Of a stretch of DNA of 14,077 nt, positions 6,247 through 13,982 are shown in pieces; position 1 is the first letter of the stretch, and every line of letters starts with the position of its first letter. The position numbers were made by a program, and so were the translations under genes. The notes beneath the pieces are model-generated. The model searched no databases, was not told where the DNA came from, and saw nothing but the letters and a program-made list of their open reading frames with translations. Origin of the DNA: Chloroflexia bacterium (GTDB lineage: Bacteria > Chloroflexota > Chloroflexia > QHBQ01 > JADMIH01). The stretch lies in assembly GCA_025927935.1 (NCBI GenBank), contig JAICKM010000093.1:1-14077 (forward strand), read 5' to 3'.

Positions 6247-6909
6247 ATGAGTGCTGCTGCCCCCCAGGCTCCGGCCACGGAGCCGTATACCGTCACCATC
6301 CCCCCCGACCAGGCCGCCCAGTTGGAAACGGCCCTCACCCTGTGCAAGGCCCTGGCCGCGCCGGGCCGCCTGGCGATCCTCGGCGTGCTAGCCGCGCCGC
6401 CGTTCCCCACCCTGAGCATGGCGGAGCTAGCCAAGCGCTGCGCCCTGCCCGCGGCGGCGCTGGAGCGCGACCTGCGCCAGTTGGCCGAAGCCGGGCTGAT
6501 CAAGATCCTGGAATGGGAAGCGGCGCAGCCGGGCCACGAGCCGCGCCCCGCCCGCGTCGCCTTCGACCGCGCCTACATGCAGGCCATGGCCCAGGTGATC
6601 GCCACCCTGCACAAGGTCCACCTCCAGATCGCGCCGCCTGCCGAGCGCCCGATCCACGACGACCGGACGCGGACGATCACGCGCTTCATGCCGAACGGCC
6701 GGCTCATCTCCTGGCCCGCGCAGTTCAAGCAGCAGATGTATGTGCTGGAAGAGGTGGCCCAGGCTTTCGCGCCCGACCGTCGCTACAGCGAGCGCGAAGT
6801 GGACGCCATCCTGAAGGATATCTATGCTTACGACCACTGCACCTTGCGCCGAGCTTTGATCGATCAAAAGTTCTTGCAGCGGGAGCAGGGGATCTACAGC
6901 AAGATCTGA
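6247..6909 (+). CDS. Winged-helix–DUF2087 transcriptional regulator
   Basis: I place the start at the ATG at 6247 (220 aa), because GGAGAGG lies 9 nt upstream of it and abuts an alternative ATG at 6238. Residues 28-107 are an ArsR-like winged helix: ALAAPGRLAILGVL, then MAELAKRCALPAAALERDLRQLAEAGLI as the recognition-helix region. The C-terminal part (about 143-220) matches DUF2087, with RFMPNGRLISWPAQFKQQ and the conserved YSEREVDAILKDIYAYDHCTLRRALIDQKFLQREQGIY region. It is probably a cytoplasmic DNA-binding repressor or activator; the ligand is unknown and no metal-binding cysteine pair of classical ArsR type is seen. Palindromes upstream may be its operator. It is convergent with the ABM gene 15 bp away. 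Confidence 0.85.
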   Translation: MSAAAPQAPATEPYTVTIPPDQAAQLETALTLCKALAAPGRLAILGVLAAPPFPTLSMAELAKRCALPAAALERDLRQLAEAGLIKILEWEAAQPGHEPRPARVAFDRAYMQAMAQVIATLHKVHLQIAPPAERPIHDDRTRTITRFMPNGRLISWPAQFKQQMYVLEEVAQAFAPDRRYSEREVDAILKDIYAYDHCTLRRALIDQKFLQREQGIYSKI

Positions 6910-6924
6910 GGCGTAGCCGTGCCC

Positions 6925-7275
6925 TTACGAGGCCATTGAACTCATTGCCTCGGCCGCCGCGCCGAACGCCAGCCCATCGTGCTGCGGCAGCGCCACGGCG
7001 ACGATTTCGCCGTCGTGCCAGGCCGGTTCGCTGATCAGCAATTCCAGCAGCGCCTGATAGCGGGTGTTTTGCTCCGCGCTCTGGGCGTTGGCGACATAAG
7101 CCGCTTTGCTCTCGAAGATGACCGCGATATAGTAGTCGTTGCAGTCGGCGTCCATGCGATAGACGTAGGACGCGATGGCGCCGGGCGTGCGCGCCTCTTC
7201 AAACCGGCGAATTTCTTCCTTGAGTCGTGCTTCCATGCCTGGCCGGGCACGCACATGGGCGATAGTTCCGTACAT
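6925..7275 (-). CDS. ABM-like (antibiotic biosynthesis monooxygenase fold) small protein
   Basis: The start is set at the ATG at 7275 by an AAGGAGG site 5 nt upstream, although the open frame runs further. The 116-aa product begins MYGTIAHVRARPGMEARLKEEIRRFEE, typical of the ferredoxin-like ABM fold: strand, then a long helix. It continues with SYVYRMDADCNDYYIAVIFE and the helix SKAAYVANAQSAEQNTRYQALLELL. Such proteins act as dimers, as heme-degrading or quinone monooxygenases or merely as stress-related dimers, so no reaction can be assigned. No signal peptide. The C-terminal tail after residue 95 is Ala/Ser-rich and probably disordered. It lies convergent to the winged-helix gene and divergent from pgi. 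Confidence 0.8.
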   Translation of the reverse strand: MYGTIAHVRARPGMEARLKEEIRRFEEARTPGAIASYVYRMDADCNDYYIAVIFESKAAYVANAQSAEQNTRYQALLELLISEPAWHDGEIVAVALPQHDGLAFGAAAEAMSSMAS

Positions 7276-7415
7276 TGCTGCCTCCTTGTCGCTGCAAAAT
7301 GAGGGAGGACCGGACACGTCCAGCAGCAGGATCTCCCGCAACGGTTGCCCCAGGGCCGCTTCGTGAGCGAGCGCGCTCACCGGGGCGATAGATAATGGCG
7401 AAGTGCGCCGGGTTT

Positions 7416-7421
7416 ATTATA
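7416..7421 (-). promoter_or_regulatory. Possible -10 box for the ABM gene
   Basis: A perfect TATAAT on the minus strand in an AT-rich island lies 140 bp upstream of the ABM start. No convincing -35 is found at 16-18 bp, and no extended -10 TG. It sits immediately downstream, in the minus direction, of the terminator-like hairpin. Confidence 0.3.
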
Positions 7422-7434
7422 CCCCGTTTGCACG

Positions 7435-7458
7435 AAAAAGGCGATTCCCGCCAACCGC
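7435..7458 (-). terminator. Minus-strand intrinsic terminator-like hairpin
   Basis: On the minus strand GCGGTT (7453-7458) can pair with AATCGC (7441-7446), including one G-U pair, around a 6-nt loop. One C and then TTTTT (7435-7439) follow. An alternative 4-bp GGCG/CGCC stem overlaps it. No annotated minus-strand gene ends here, which points to an unannotated transcript or to chance. Confidence 0.4.
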
Positions 7459-7665
7459 TAAGAACAACAACCAGGCGTCATTCCGTACCCGCTTTCCGCC
7501 GGGCCACACTCGCCGGTGAGGAGGGGACGCTGCATAGCCCGATAGCTACTTCCAGGCGCGAAGTGGTCCACGAACCTGGACCGAATCCCTCCTGGCCGCA
7601 GCCGGCCCGTGCACGCTCGCGCCGCATCGGTCCGCCCTGCGGCCAGGGGTTAGCGGCACGGTCAA

Positions 7666-7674
7666 TGCTAGATT
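7666..7674 (+). promoter_or_regulatory. Possible extended -10 promoter for pgi
   Basis: TGCTAGATT has the TGn extension plus a 4-of-6 match to TATAAT. No good -35 is seen. Transcription would begin near 7681, about 87 nt before the pgi ATG. Confidence 0.25.
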
Positions 7675-7767
7675 CGTCATTCAGGCCGCTCGTGAGAGCG
7701 GCGCCGGCCCGCATCCGCGACTCCGAGAGGCAATTTGACGGTGTCCACTTCCGACGAGGAGACGAGC

Positions 7768-9411
<1,644 letters not shown>

Positions 9412-9429
9412 CGCGGCGCCAGGGAATCC

Positions 9430-9473
9430 GCGCGGAGCCGCTACAGGCGTAGCGGCCAATAGCGGCTCCGCGC
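9430..9473 (+). terminator. Strong 14-bp hairpin downstream of pgi
   Basis: GCGCGGAGCCGCTA (9430-9443) is perfectly complementary to TAGCGGCTCCGCGC (9460-9473), with a 16-nt loop, starting 18 nt after the pgi stop. No U-tract follows. Its position suggests transcript termination or 3'-end protection. The outer 8 bp (GCGCGGAG/CTCCGCGC) recur in the hairpin at 11673-11711. Confidence 0.55.
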
Positions 9474-9536
9474 CACCGCCTCCGTTAGCCTCACGGTGGG
9501 GCGGCCCCAGCGCGAATTGCGCTCAGGAACCACAGA

Positions 9537-10280
9537 ATGAAACTAGCTACATCTCCTTCGACCCCGGCGTCCATGCCCCCCGCGCTCCAATTCCAGCGCA
9601 CACTCCTGGCGCTCTGCATCATCCTGGCCCCGGTGAGCCTCACCGTTTACGTCCTGGCCTGGCCGGAAAATCCCGCGCCGGTCGTCTTTAACAGCACCCA
9701 GGCCGCGCCCATCGTGACCAGCACCATGGCGGGGCCGGCCGGCAACCTGCTGCACTTCATCGGCGGCGTCGCGGCGTCCTTCTTCCTGCCCCTGGGCTAC
9801 CTGGGCATGTCGCTGCTCGGCATGCGCCGCGCGCCCTGGCGCGCCACGATCGCGGCGGGGCTTTCCCTCGTCGGCTGGATCCCGTGGTCGGGGCTGATTG
9901 GCATCGACGCCCTGGCCTACGACATTGCCCTGACGGGCAGCACCCCACAGTTCGCGGCGCTCTGGACGCGCTTCAACGGCGACCCCGTCATGCTCAGTTA
10001 CCTGCTCATCTACGTCATCGGCCACCTGCTCAGCGCCGTGCTGATCGGCTTCATGCTGGGGCGGCTGCGGCTCGTCCCTGCCTGGGCGGCCTGGGCCTTC
10101 GCCCTCACCAGCCCGCTGACGATGCTCTATTTCGCAATACACATCATCGACGTGCGCTACGTGCTCAGAACCCTGATCTGCCTCCTCTGGATCGCCGGCG
10201 CCATCCCCGCCGCCGTCGCCATGCTCAAAAACAAGGACCTGGCCCAGCCCGAGCCGCCACGGGCTGGAGGGCACACATGA
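9537..10280 (+). CDS. Polytopic membrane protein, DUF4386-like, function unknown
   Basis: The 247-aa product is mostly hydrophobic. Helices are visible at roughly 22-43 (LLALCIILAPVSLTVYVLAW), 73-97 (HFIGGVAASFFLPLGYLGMSLLG), 102-125, 150-178 (LSYLLIYVIGHLLSAVLIGFML), 183-202 and 212-230, so about six spans. A short Lys/Pro/Glu-rich cytoplasmic tail follows. It resembles the loosely defined DUF4386-type membrane proteins, but I cannot name a function. The ATG at 9537 is preceded by CAGGAA 7 nt upstream; an in-frame ATG 12 codons later is possible. It is convergent with the second EamA gene. Confidence 0.75.
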   Translation: MKLATSPSTPASMPPALQFQRTLLALCIILAPVSLTVYVLAWPENPAPVVFNSTQAAPIVTSTMAGPAGNLLHFIGGVAASFFLPLGYLGMSLLGMRRAPWRATIAAGLSLVGWIPWSGLIGIDALAYDIALTGSTPQFAALWTRFNGDPVMLSYLLIYVIGHLLSAVLIGFMLGRLRLVPAWAAWAFALTSPLTMLYFAIHIIDVRYVLRTLICLLWIAGAIPAAVAMLKNKDLAQPEPPRAGGHT

Positions 10281-10423
10281 GCGCAGTGGTACGTTTGTCG
10301 ATTGGCGGGCGCCGGTCAGGGATCACACCGGCGGGGATGGTGCGATCCTTGACCGGGAGCCACAGGCCGGAGATGCAACTCCACACCACGATTCGCTCTA
10401 CGGCTGCGCCCCCGCCGGCTTAG
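10277..10423 (+). CDS. Possible 48-codon ORF overlapping the stop of the membrane-protein gene
   Basis: An ATG overlaps the previous stop in an ATGA arrangement, with GGAGG about 6 nt upstream, as expected for translational coupling. The frame runs 48 codons to 10423 and overlaps the convergent EamA gene's stop by 4 bp. The predicted peptide (starting MSAVVRLSIGGRRSG) is basic and unlike anything I recognise. A 13-bp hairpin lies inside it, which argues for non-coding terminator sequence instead. It is listed because of the start context only. Confidence 0.2.
   Translation: MSAVVRLSIGGRRSGITPAGMVRSLTGSHRPEMQLHTTIRSTAAPPPA
10312..10356. terminator. 13-bp hairpin between convergent genes
   Basis: CCGGTCAGGGATC (10312-10324) pairs with GATCCTTGACCGG (10344-10356): 12 Watson-Crick pairs and one central G-U (in the plus-strand RNA), with a 19-nt loop. 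Lying between the 3' ends of a plus- and a minus-strand gene, it could act on both transcripts. No U-tract on either side. Confidence 0.45.
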
Positions 10424-11343
10424 GGCGACGGCGCACTCCGCCAGGACAGCAAGCCCACGCCGGCGATCAGCAGCCCCGCCCCGCCGATCTGCAGCAGACT
10501 CGTACTTTCCCCTAACACGAGCCAGGCCAGCCCCGCGGCCACCGCCGATTCCAGCAGGATCACCACACTAGCCAGGGTCGCGCTGGCGGATTGCAAGCCG
10601 GCCTGTAAGAGAAAGTAAGCCAGGCCGGTGGGCACGATGCCCATATACGCCGCCAGGCCCCACACGGCTGGCACGAGATCGAGCTTCAGCGTACCGCTGC
10701 CCAGAGTCAGGGGCAGCAAGAGCACAAAGGCCACGGCGAACGCCCAGGCCAGCAGGCGGCTACGGGGCCGGTCGCCGGTCGGAGCGGCGAGTTTGGCGAG
10801 CAAGAGAAACGCGGAGTACGCCACGCCCGACCCGAGCGCGAACGCCAGGCCCCACAGATAGCCCGGCGCGCGGTCCGCGCCGGGCGTGGTCCCACCCCCC
10901 AGCACCAGCACGCCGGTTCCTAGGATAGCCAGCCCTACCGCGGCCTGGCCCCGGCGGTCGAGACGTTCCCCGAAGAGCCGGATCGAGGCCAGGGCCACGA
11001 AGAGGGGAGCGGTACAGAGCGAAAGCACGACTACCAATGTGACTCCGGCCAGGGGTAGGGCCAGGAAAAACAGGCTCTGGCTGACGGCCAGGGCCAGGCC
11101 CAGCACCCCCACCAGGCGACCATCCGCCGTGCGGGTCCGCCTGCCCGCACGCGGCGTCGCCCAGGCGAGGGTAAACAGGAAGGGGACCGCAAACCCGACC
11201 CGTAACAACGTAATCAGCAGCGGCGACGTGGGCTGCATGCGGTTCCACAGGGCAGCAGCAATGCCCACCGTGCCGAGTAACACCGCCGCCAGAACCAGGG
11301 CGAACAGGCTGCCTGCCGCCGGGGTAAGAGCTATTTTGCGCAT
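10420..11343 (-). CDS. DMT superfamily transporter, EamA-domain protein
   Basis: The start is the ATG at 11343, with GGAGG 7 nt upstream, not the longer frame to 11469. The 307-aa product has ten hydrophobic helices in two EamA repeats. Recognisable family segments include the first helix GSLFALVLAAVLLGTVGIAAALW, the LRVGFAVPFLF stretch, LSLCTAPLFVALASIRLFGERLDRRG at the end of repeat 1, and ILLESAVAAGLAWLVLGE at the end of repeat 2. The Ser/Ala-Pro-Leu and Gly-Glu turns are typical. It should export a small metabolite or amino-acid-like compound across the inner membrane; the substrate is unknown. It shares only family-level similarity with the exporter at 1-857. A strong promoter about 260 bp upstream gives it an unusually long leader. 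Confidence 0.9.
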   Translation of the reverse strand: MRKIALTPAAGSLFALVLAAVLLGTVGIAAALWNRMQPTSPLLITLLRVGFAVPFLFTLAWATPRAGRRTRTADGRLVGVLGLALAVSQSLFFLALPLAGVTLVVVLSLCTAPLFVALASIRLFGERLDRRGQAAVGLAILGTGVLVLGGGTTPGADRAPGYLWGLAFALGSGVAYSAFLLLAKLAAPTGDRPRSRLLAWAFAVAFVLLLPLTLGSGTLKLDLVPAVWGLAAYMGIVPTGLAYFLLQAGLQSASATLASVVILLESAVAAGLAWLVLGESTSLLQIGGAGLLIAGVGLLSWRSAPSP

Positions 11344-11488
11344 CGTGATACCTCCAACGCACCTAGCAAATCGCGAAAGCAGATGAACGCGACGCGTGCG
11401 CTGTGGAGGGGGTATCAGCCGTAAACGGGCAGGAAATGACAACCGCCGGGCGGCGGCAGCCTGAGGCAAACCTGGGACACCGGCTCCG

Positions 11489-11566
11489 TTATGAACGCAC
11501 GCGGTCCTGGGAGCGCGGAGGCGACAGCGGCCGGCAAATATGGGGGATGGTCAGCAGATCGATCAT
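11489..11566 (-). CDS. Possible 25-aa leader peptide in the exporter's 5' UTR
   Basis: Within the predicted leader, an ATG at 11566 with GAGGA 4 nt upstream opens 25 codons (product begins MIDLLTIPHICRPL) and ends in TAA at 11489. A still shorter ATG-AGG-AAC-TGA frame overlaps its start. It could be a regulatory upstream ORF of the exporter. The peptide has no obvious run of one amino acid. Evidence is start context and position only. Confidence 0.28.
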   Translation of the reverse strand: MIDLLTIPHICRPLSPPRSQDRVRS

Positions 11567-11610
11567 CAGTTCCTCATGGTGCTCGCCGGATCACCGGTCA
11601 AAGCTGCTGT

Positions 11611-11639
11611 AGTATAAAATGGGCGCCGCGGAATGTCAA
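11611..11639 (-). promoter_or_regulatory. Strong sigma-70 promoter for the second EamA exporter
   Basis: On the minus strand TTGACA (11634-11639, perfect) and TATACT (11611-11616, 5 of 6) are exactly 17 bp apart. Transcription should begin near 11604, leaving a leader of about 260 nt before the ATG at 11343. The leader contains the small ORF at 11489-11566 and a CCGCC/GGCGG hairpin around 11443-11456. By eye I found no core motif of common riboswitch classes. Confidence 0.75.
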
Positions 11640-11672
11640 CGGTCAGGCGGAGAGCCGGCGCAGGGGAACACA

Positions 11673-11711
11673 CAGGACCGGCGCGGAGTGCAAAGCTCCG
11701 CGCCGGTCCTG
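11673..11711 (-). terminator. 16-bp perfect hairpin after the catabolic operon
   Basis: CAGGACCGGCGCGGAG (11673-11688) and CTCCGCGCCGGTCCTG (11696-11711) are perfectly complementary around a 7-nt loop. The hairpin lies between the end of the minus-strand operon (11796) and the exporter's promoter (11611-11639), as expected of a terminator that insulates the two. Following it on the minus strand is only GTGTGTT, not a proper U-tract. Confidence 0.55.
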
Positions 11712-11769
11712 GTGCCCGTCTTCAGTCGCCACGACCGGTTGGCGCGCAGGGGTGCTGTAGATGCCGGGC

Positions 11770-11784
11770 GCGGGCGGCGCCCGC
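11770..11784 (-). terminator. Short GC hairpin just after the enolase-superfamily gene
   Basis: GCGGGC-GGC-GCCCGC (11770-11784) forms a 6-bp stem with a 3-nt loop 11 bp after the stop codon. There is no U-tract. It may act together with the larger hairpin at 11673-11711. Confidence 0.3.
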
Positions 11785-11795
11785 TAGGGGGATGA

Positions 11796-13112
11796 TCAGG
11801 ACCACAGGCGGTCCCAGCTCCGCTCGCCGTCCCACTCCGGCGTCGGCGCGAAGAAGCCGCGATCTTCCGGCACCAGGTGCTCCTTGACGGCGTCTTCGTT
11901 CAGCGAAAAACCCAGGCCCGATCCTTCCGGCACACGGATATAGCCCTGCTGGATGATCGGCTTGGGCACGCCGTCGATCAAGTCGTCCCAGAACGGCAGC
12001 TCGGTAAAGTGATGCTCCAGGGCGATAAAGTTCTCGGTGGCCGCGGCGCACTGCACGCTCGCCATCGTGCTGATCGGCGTGCCGGCCATATGCATTGCCA
12101 TGCTGATGCCATACTGTTGCGCCAGATCGCCGATCTTCTTGGTTTCCAGAATGCCGCCGCTGGTCGCCAGGTCGGGATGAATAATATTGACGGCGCGGGC
12201 TTGCAGCAAGGGCAGGAAGCCTTCTTTCAGGTAGATATCCTCCCCGGTAGCGACAGGTGTGTTCAACGCACGCTCGATCTGGACCCATTTATCCGTGAAC
12301 TGCCAGGGCACGAGATCCTCCAACCACGCCAGGTTATACGGCTCCAGAGCGTGGCCGAGCCGGATGCAATCGTCGATGCCGATATGGCCGAAATGGTCGG
12401 CGGCGATGGGCACCTCGTCGCCCACGATCTCGCGCACCTGCTCGACATACTCGCAGATCAAGCGGATGCCTTTGGGGGTGAGGCGCACGTGGGTAAACGG
12501 ATGCATGATCTGCTGGATGGTGTCCAGTTGCTCGACCGCCTCCACCCGGTCGCCCGGCAGCATGCCCTGCGGCCAGGACAGCGCGCCTTTCACCCCGATC
12601 AGGGGCTGCACGCCCAGGTCCATCTTGAGCATGGTATACCCCCGCGCGAGGCGGCCCGCCAGTTTGCGGCCCATGGCCTGGCCCGTCGGCTCATTGGGCG
12701 TGTCGCAGTACATACGGATGCGGTTGCGGAACTTGCCGCCGGCGAGCATATAGGCCGGAGCGCCATACGCCTTGCCCGCCAGATCCATCAAGGCCATCTC
12801 CACGGCACAGACGCCGCCGCCTTGCCGCCCGTGGTAGCCGAACTGCTTGATCTTGCGGAAGATCTTGTCCACATTGCACGGGTTCTCGCCGATAATGCGG
12901 TTCTTCAGCATGAGAGCGAAGGTCTTGCTGGCGAAATCGCGGACCTCGCCATAGCCGCTCAGCCCCTGGTTCGTGTCGATACGGATGAGGGTGAAGCGCC
13001 AGCGGTCCCAACCCACCGTGGCCGTGCGCATATCGGTGATCTGTAAGTCGCTCGGACGCGAAGCGGTGCGTATGTGGTCTTCGGGGCGAGGCATGTCCTC
13101 TCGAGTCATCAT
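11796..13112 (-). CDS. Mandelate racemase/muconate lactonizing enzyme family protein (enolase superfamily)
   Basis: The 438-aa protein has the N-terminal capping domain (about 20-140) and a modified TIM barrel. Metal ligands are Asp239 (AADHFGH), Glu265 (WLEDLVPW) and Glu291 (ATGEDIY). His341 (SMAMHMAGTPIS) with Asp314 (HPDLATSGG) forms the His-Asp dyad of the mandelate-racemase subgroup. Lys163 in KMDLG stands where that subgroup usually has K-x-K. Members abstract a proton alpha to a carboxylate, and most in this subgroup dehydrate sugar acids such as gluconate, galactonate or mannonate. Residues 166-235 between strands seem longer than usual. Two adjacent ATGs (13112, 13109) are possible; AGGGA is better spaced for the second. 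The gene lies 15 bp after the RraA-like gene, clearly one operon. Substrate is unassigned. Confidence 0.9.
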   Translation of the reverse strand: MMTREDMPRPEDHIRTASRPSDLQITDMRTATVGWDRWRFTLIRIDTNQGLSGYGEVRDFASKTFALMLKNRIIGENPCNVDKIFRKIKQFGYHGRQGGGVCAVEMALMDLAGKAYGAPAYMLAGGKFRNRIRMYCDTPNEPTGQAMGRKLAGRLARGYTMLKMDLGVQPLIGVKGALSWPQGMLPGDRVEAVEQLDTIQQIMHPFTHVRLTPKGIRLICEYVEQVREIVGDEVPIAADHFGHIGIDDCIRLGHALEPYNLAWLEDLVPWQFTDKWVQIERALNTPVATGEDIYLKEGFLPLLQARAVNIIHPDLATSGGILETKKIGDLAQQYGISMAMHMAGTPISTMASVQCAAATENFIALEHHFTELPFWDDLIDGVPKPIIQQGYIRVPEGSGLGFSLNEDAVKEHLVPEDRGFFAPTPEWDGERSWDRLWS

Positions 13113-13127
13113 CGTTCCCTGGTTTCG

Positions 13128-13949
13128 CTATTTGTTATTGGCCTGCTTCCACTGAGCAAAATCCGCCTGGATGTCCTCGCGCCAGTTGGGCACATCGATC
13201 TCCCCGCTGGTATAGGTGCCCTCGGCGAGACGCAACTTGCCGAACTCGTCGCGCACGCGCACCTCCTCGCTGCGCTCGACGACGGCCTGGGCCAGATGTG
13301 GGGGAATGAAGATGACGCCCGTCGGCGTGCCGAGCACCACATCGCCCGGTAGCACCGTGGCGCCGCCGATGCGGATGGGGATATTGATGCCGCCAAGAGT
13401 GACGTCGGCGATGGCGGTAGGATCGACGCCACGGATGTAGAAGTTCACACCGTCCAGCCGGACCAACCCCTGATAGTCGCGGATGCCGCCGTCGATCACC
13501 GCGCCGGCATGGGTTCGGCGGCGCACGGCGGTTCCCAGGTTGTCGCCGACCACCGTCCCATCCTTGACCTTGCCGAAGATGTCCACCACCATCACGTCAT
13601 TCAATTGCAAGCTGTCGATAATCCAGGAGTTTTGGCCGCCGACGGCGCCTCGCCCTTCGCCCAGGCCGGTCTGCTGCACCGCGTCGTGGTAGTCGGGCCG
13701 ATGGGGCAGAAATTGCGCCGTGACCGCCCGGCCCACGGTGATGGTGCCGGGATGCGTTTCGCGCCAGTTGCCCTCGAACTGGCGGTCATAACCGTTGTTG
13801 CGCAGTACCGACCAGGCTTCTTCGGTCGTGACCAGCTTCATGCGTTCGAGCAGGTCGTCAGGCACGCGCGGGCGCCCATCGGGAAAGCGCGCAAAGGGAT
13901 TGAGCCGGGTCAGTTCGATCAGATCTTCGCGAGAAGGTTGAACGCGCAT
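13128..13949 (-). CDS. RraA-like aldolase/decarboxylase family protein
   Basis: This 273-aa protein has the RraA/HMG-aldolase fold: GDNLGTAVRRRTHAGAVIDGGIRD (135-158, in two parts: GDNLGTAV and HAGAVIDGGIRD), then GVNFYIRGVDPTA, and PGDVVLGTPTGVIFIPP (201-217). The catalytic motif of class II HMG/CHA aldolases, D-X20-R-D, is exactly present as Asp136, Arg157 and Asp158. Known members cleave or decarboxylate 4-hydroxy-2-oxo acids or oxaloacetate with a divalent metal. It is longer than E. coli RraA (161 aa) by an N-terminal arm of about 40 residues and a C-terminal tail. An RNase-E-inhibitor role is unlikely in this catabolic context. GGGAG about 8 nt upstream supports the start. Neighbours in the operon are an enolase-superfamily enzyme and an NAD-dependent epimerase/dehydratase. 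Confidence 0.88.
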   Translation of the reverse strand: MRVQPSREDLIELTRLNPFARFPDGRPRVPDDLLERMKLVTTEEAWSVLRNNGYDRQFEGNWRETHPGTITVGRAVTAQFLPHRPDYHDAVQQTGLGEGRGAVGGQNSWIIDSLQLNDVMVVDIFGKVKDGTVVGDNLGTAVRRRTHAGAVIDGGIRDYQGLVRLDGVNFYIRGVDPTAIADVTLGGINIPIRIGGATVLPGDVVLGTPTGVIFIPPHLAQAVVERSEEVRVRDEFGKLRLAEGTYTSGEIDVPNWREDIQADFAQWKQANNK

Positions 13950-13982
13950 GGGGTGTGCTCCCTGTATGCATGAGTGCGGGCG

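Larger units (their letters stand above)
7276..7767. other. About 490-bp gap between the ABM gene and pgi
   Basis: Neither strand holds a frame with a ribosome site or recognisable protein. It contains a minus-strand -10 box (7416-7421), a minus-strand terminator-like hairpin (7435-7458) and a possible plus-strand extended -10 before pgi (7666-7674). I compared it by eye with tRNA, SRP RNA, tmRNA, RNase P and T-box core motifs and saw no match. The stretch from about 7460 to 7660 is unexplained. Confidence 0.6.

Noticed and set aside
5925..7034. 369-codon plus-strand frame spanning the SnoaL-like and winged-helix genes
   Set aside because: It crosses two well-supported genes and an intergenic gap in another frame, and its composition is Pro/Arg/Ala-rich without any domain.
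7540..7640. Possible structural RNA (tRNA, SRP RNA, T-box) in the pre-pgi gap
   Set aside because: Fragments such as GGACCGAATCC and GGTCCACGAACC look like T-arm pieces, but no cloverleaf, SRP tetraloop core or T-box sequence could be built around them.
7735..7767. Upstream TTG start for pgi
   Set aside because: It has no suitably spaced ribosome site. The ATG at 7768 has GAGGAG at 6 nt and gives the usual length.
11877..13046. 389-codon open frame on the plus strand
   Set aside because: It is antisense to the enolase-superfamily gene, whose catalytic residues are all present. The plus-strand product has no recognisable motif.
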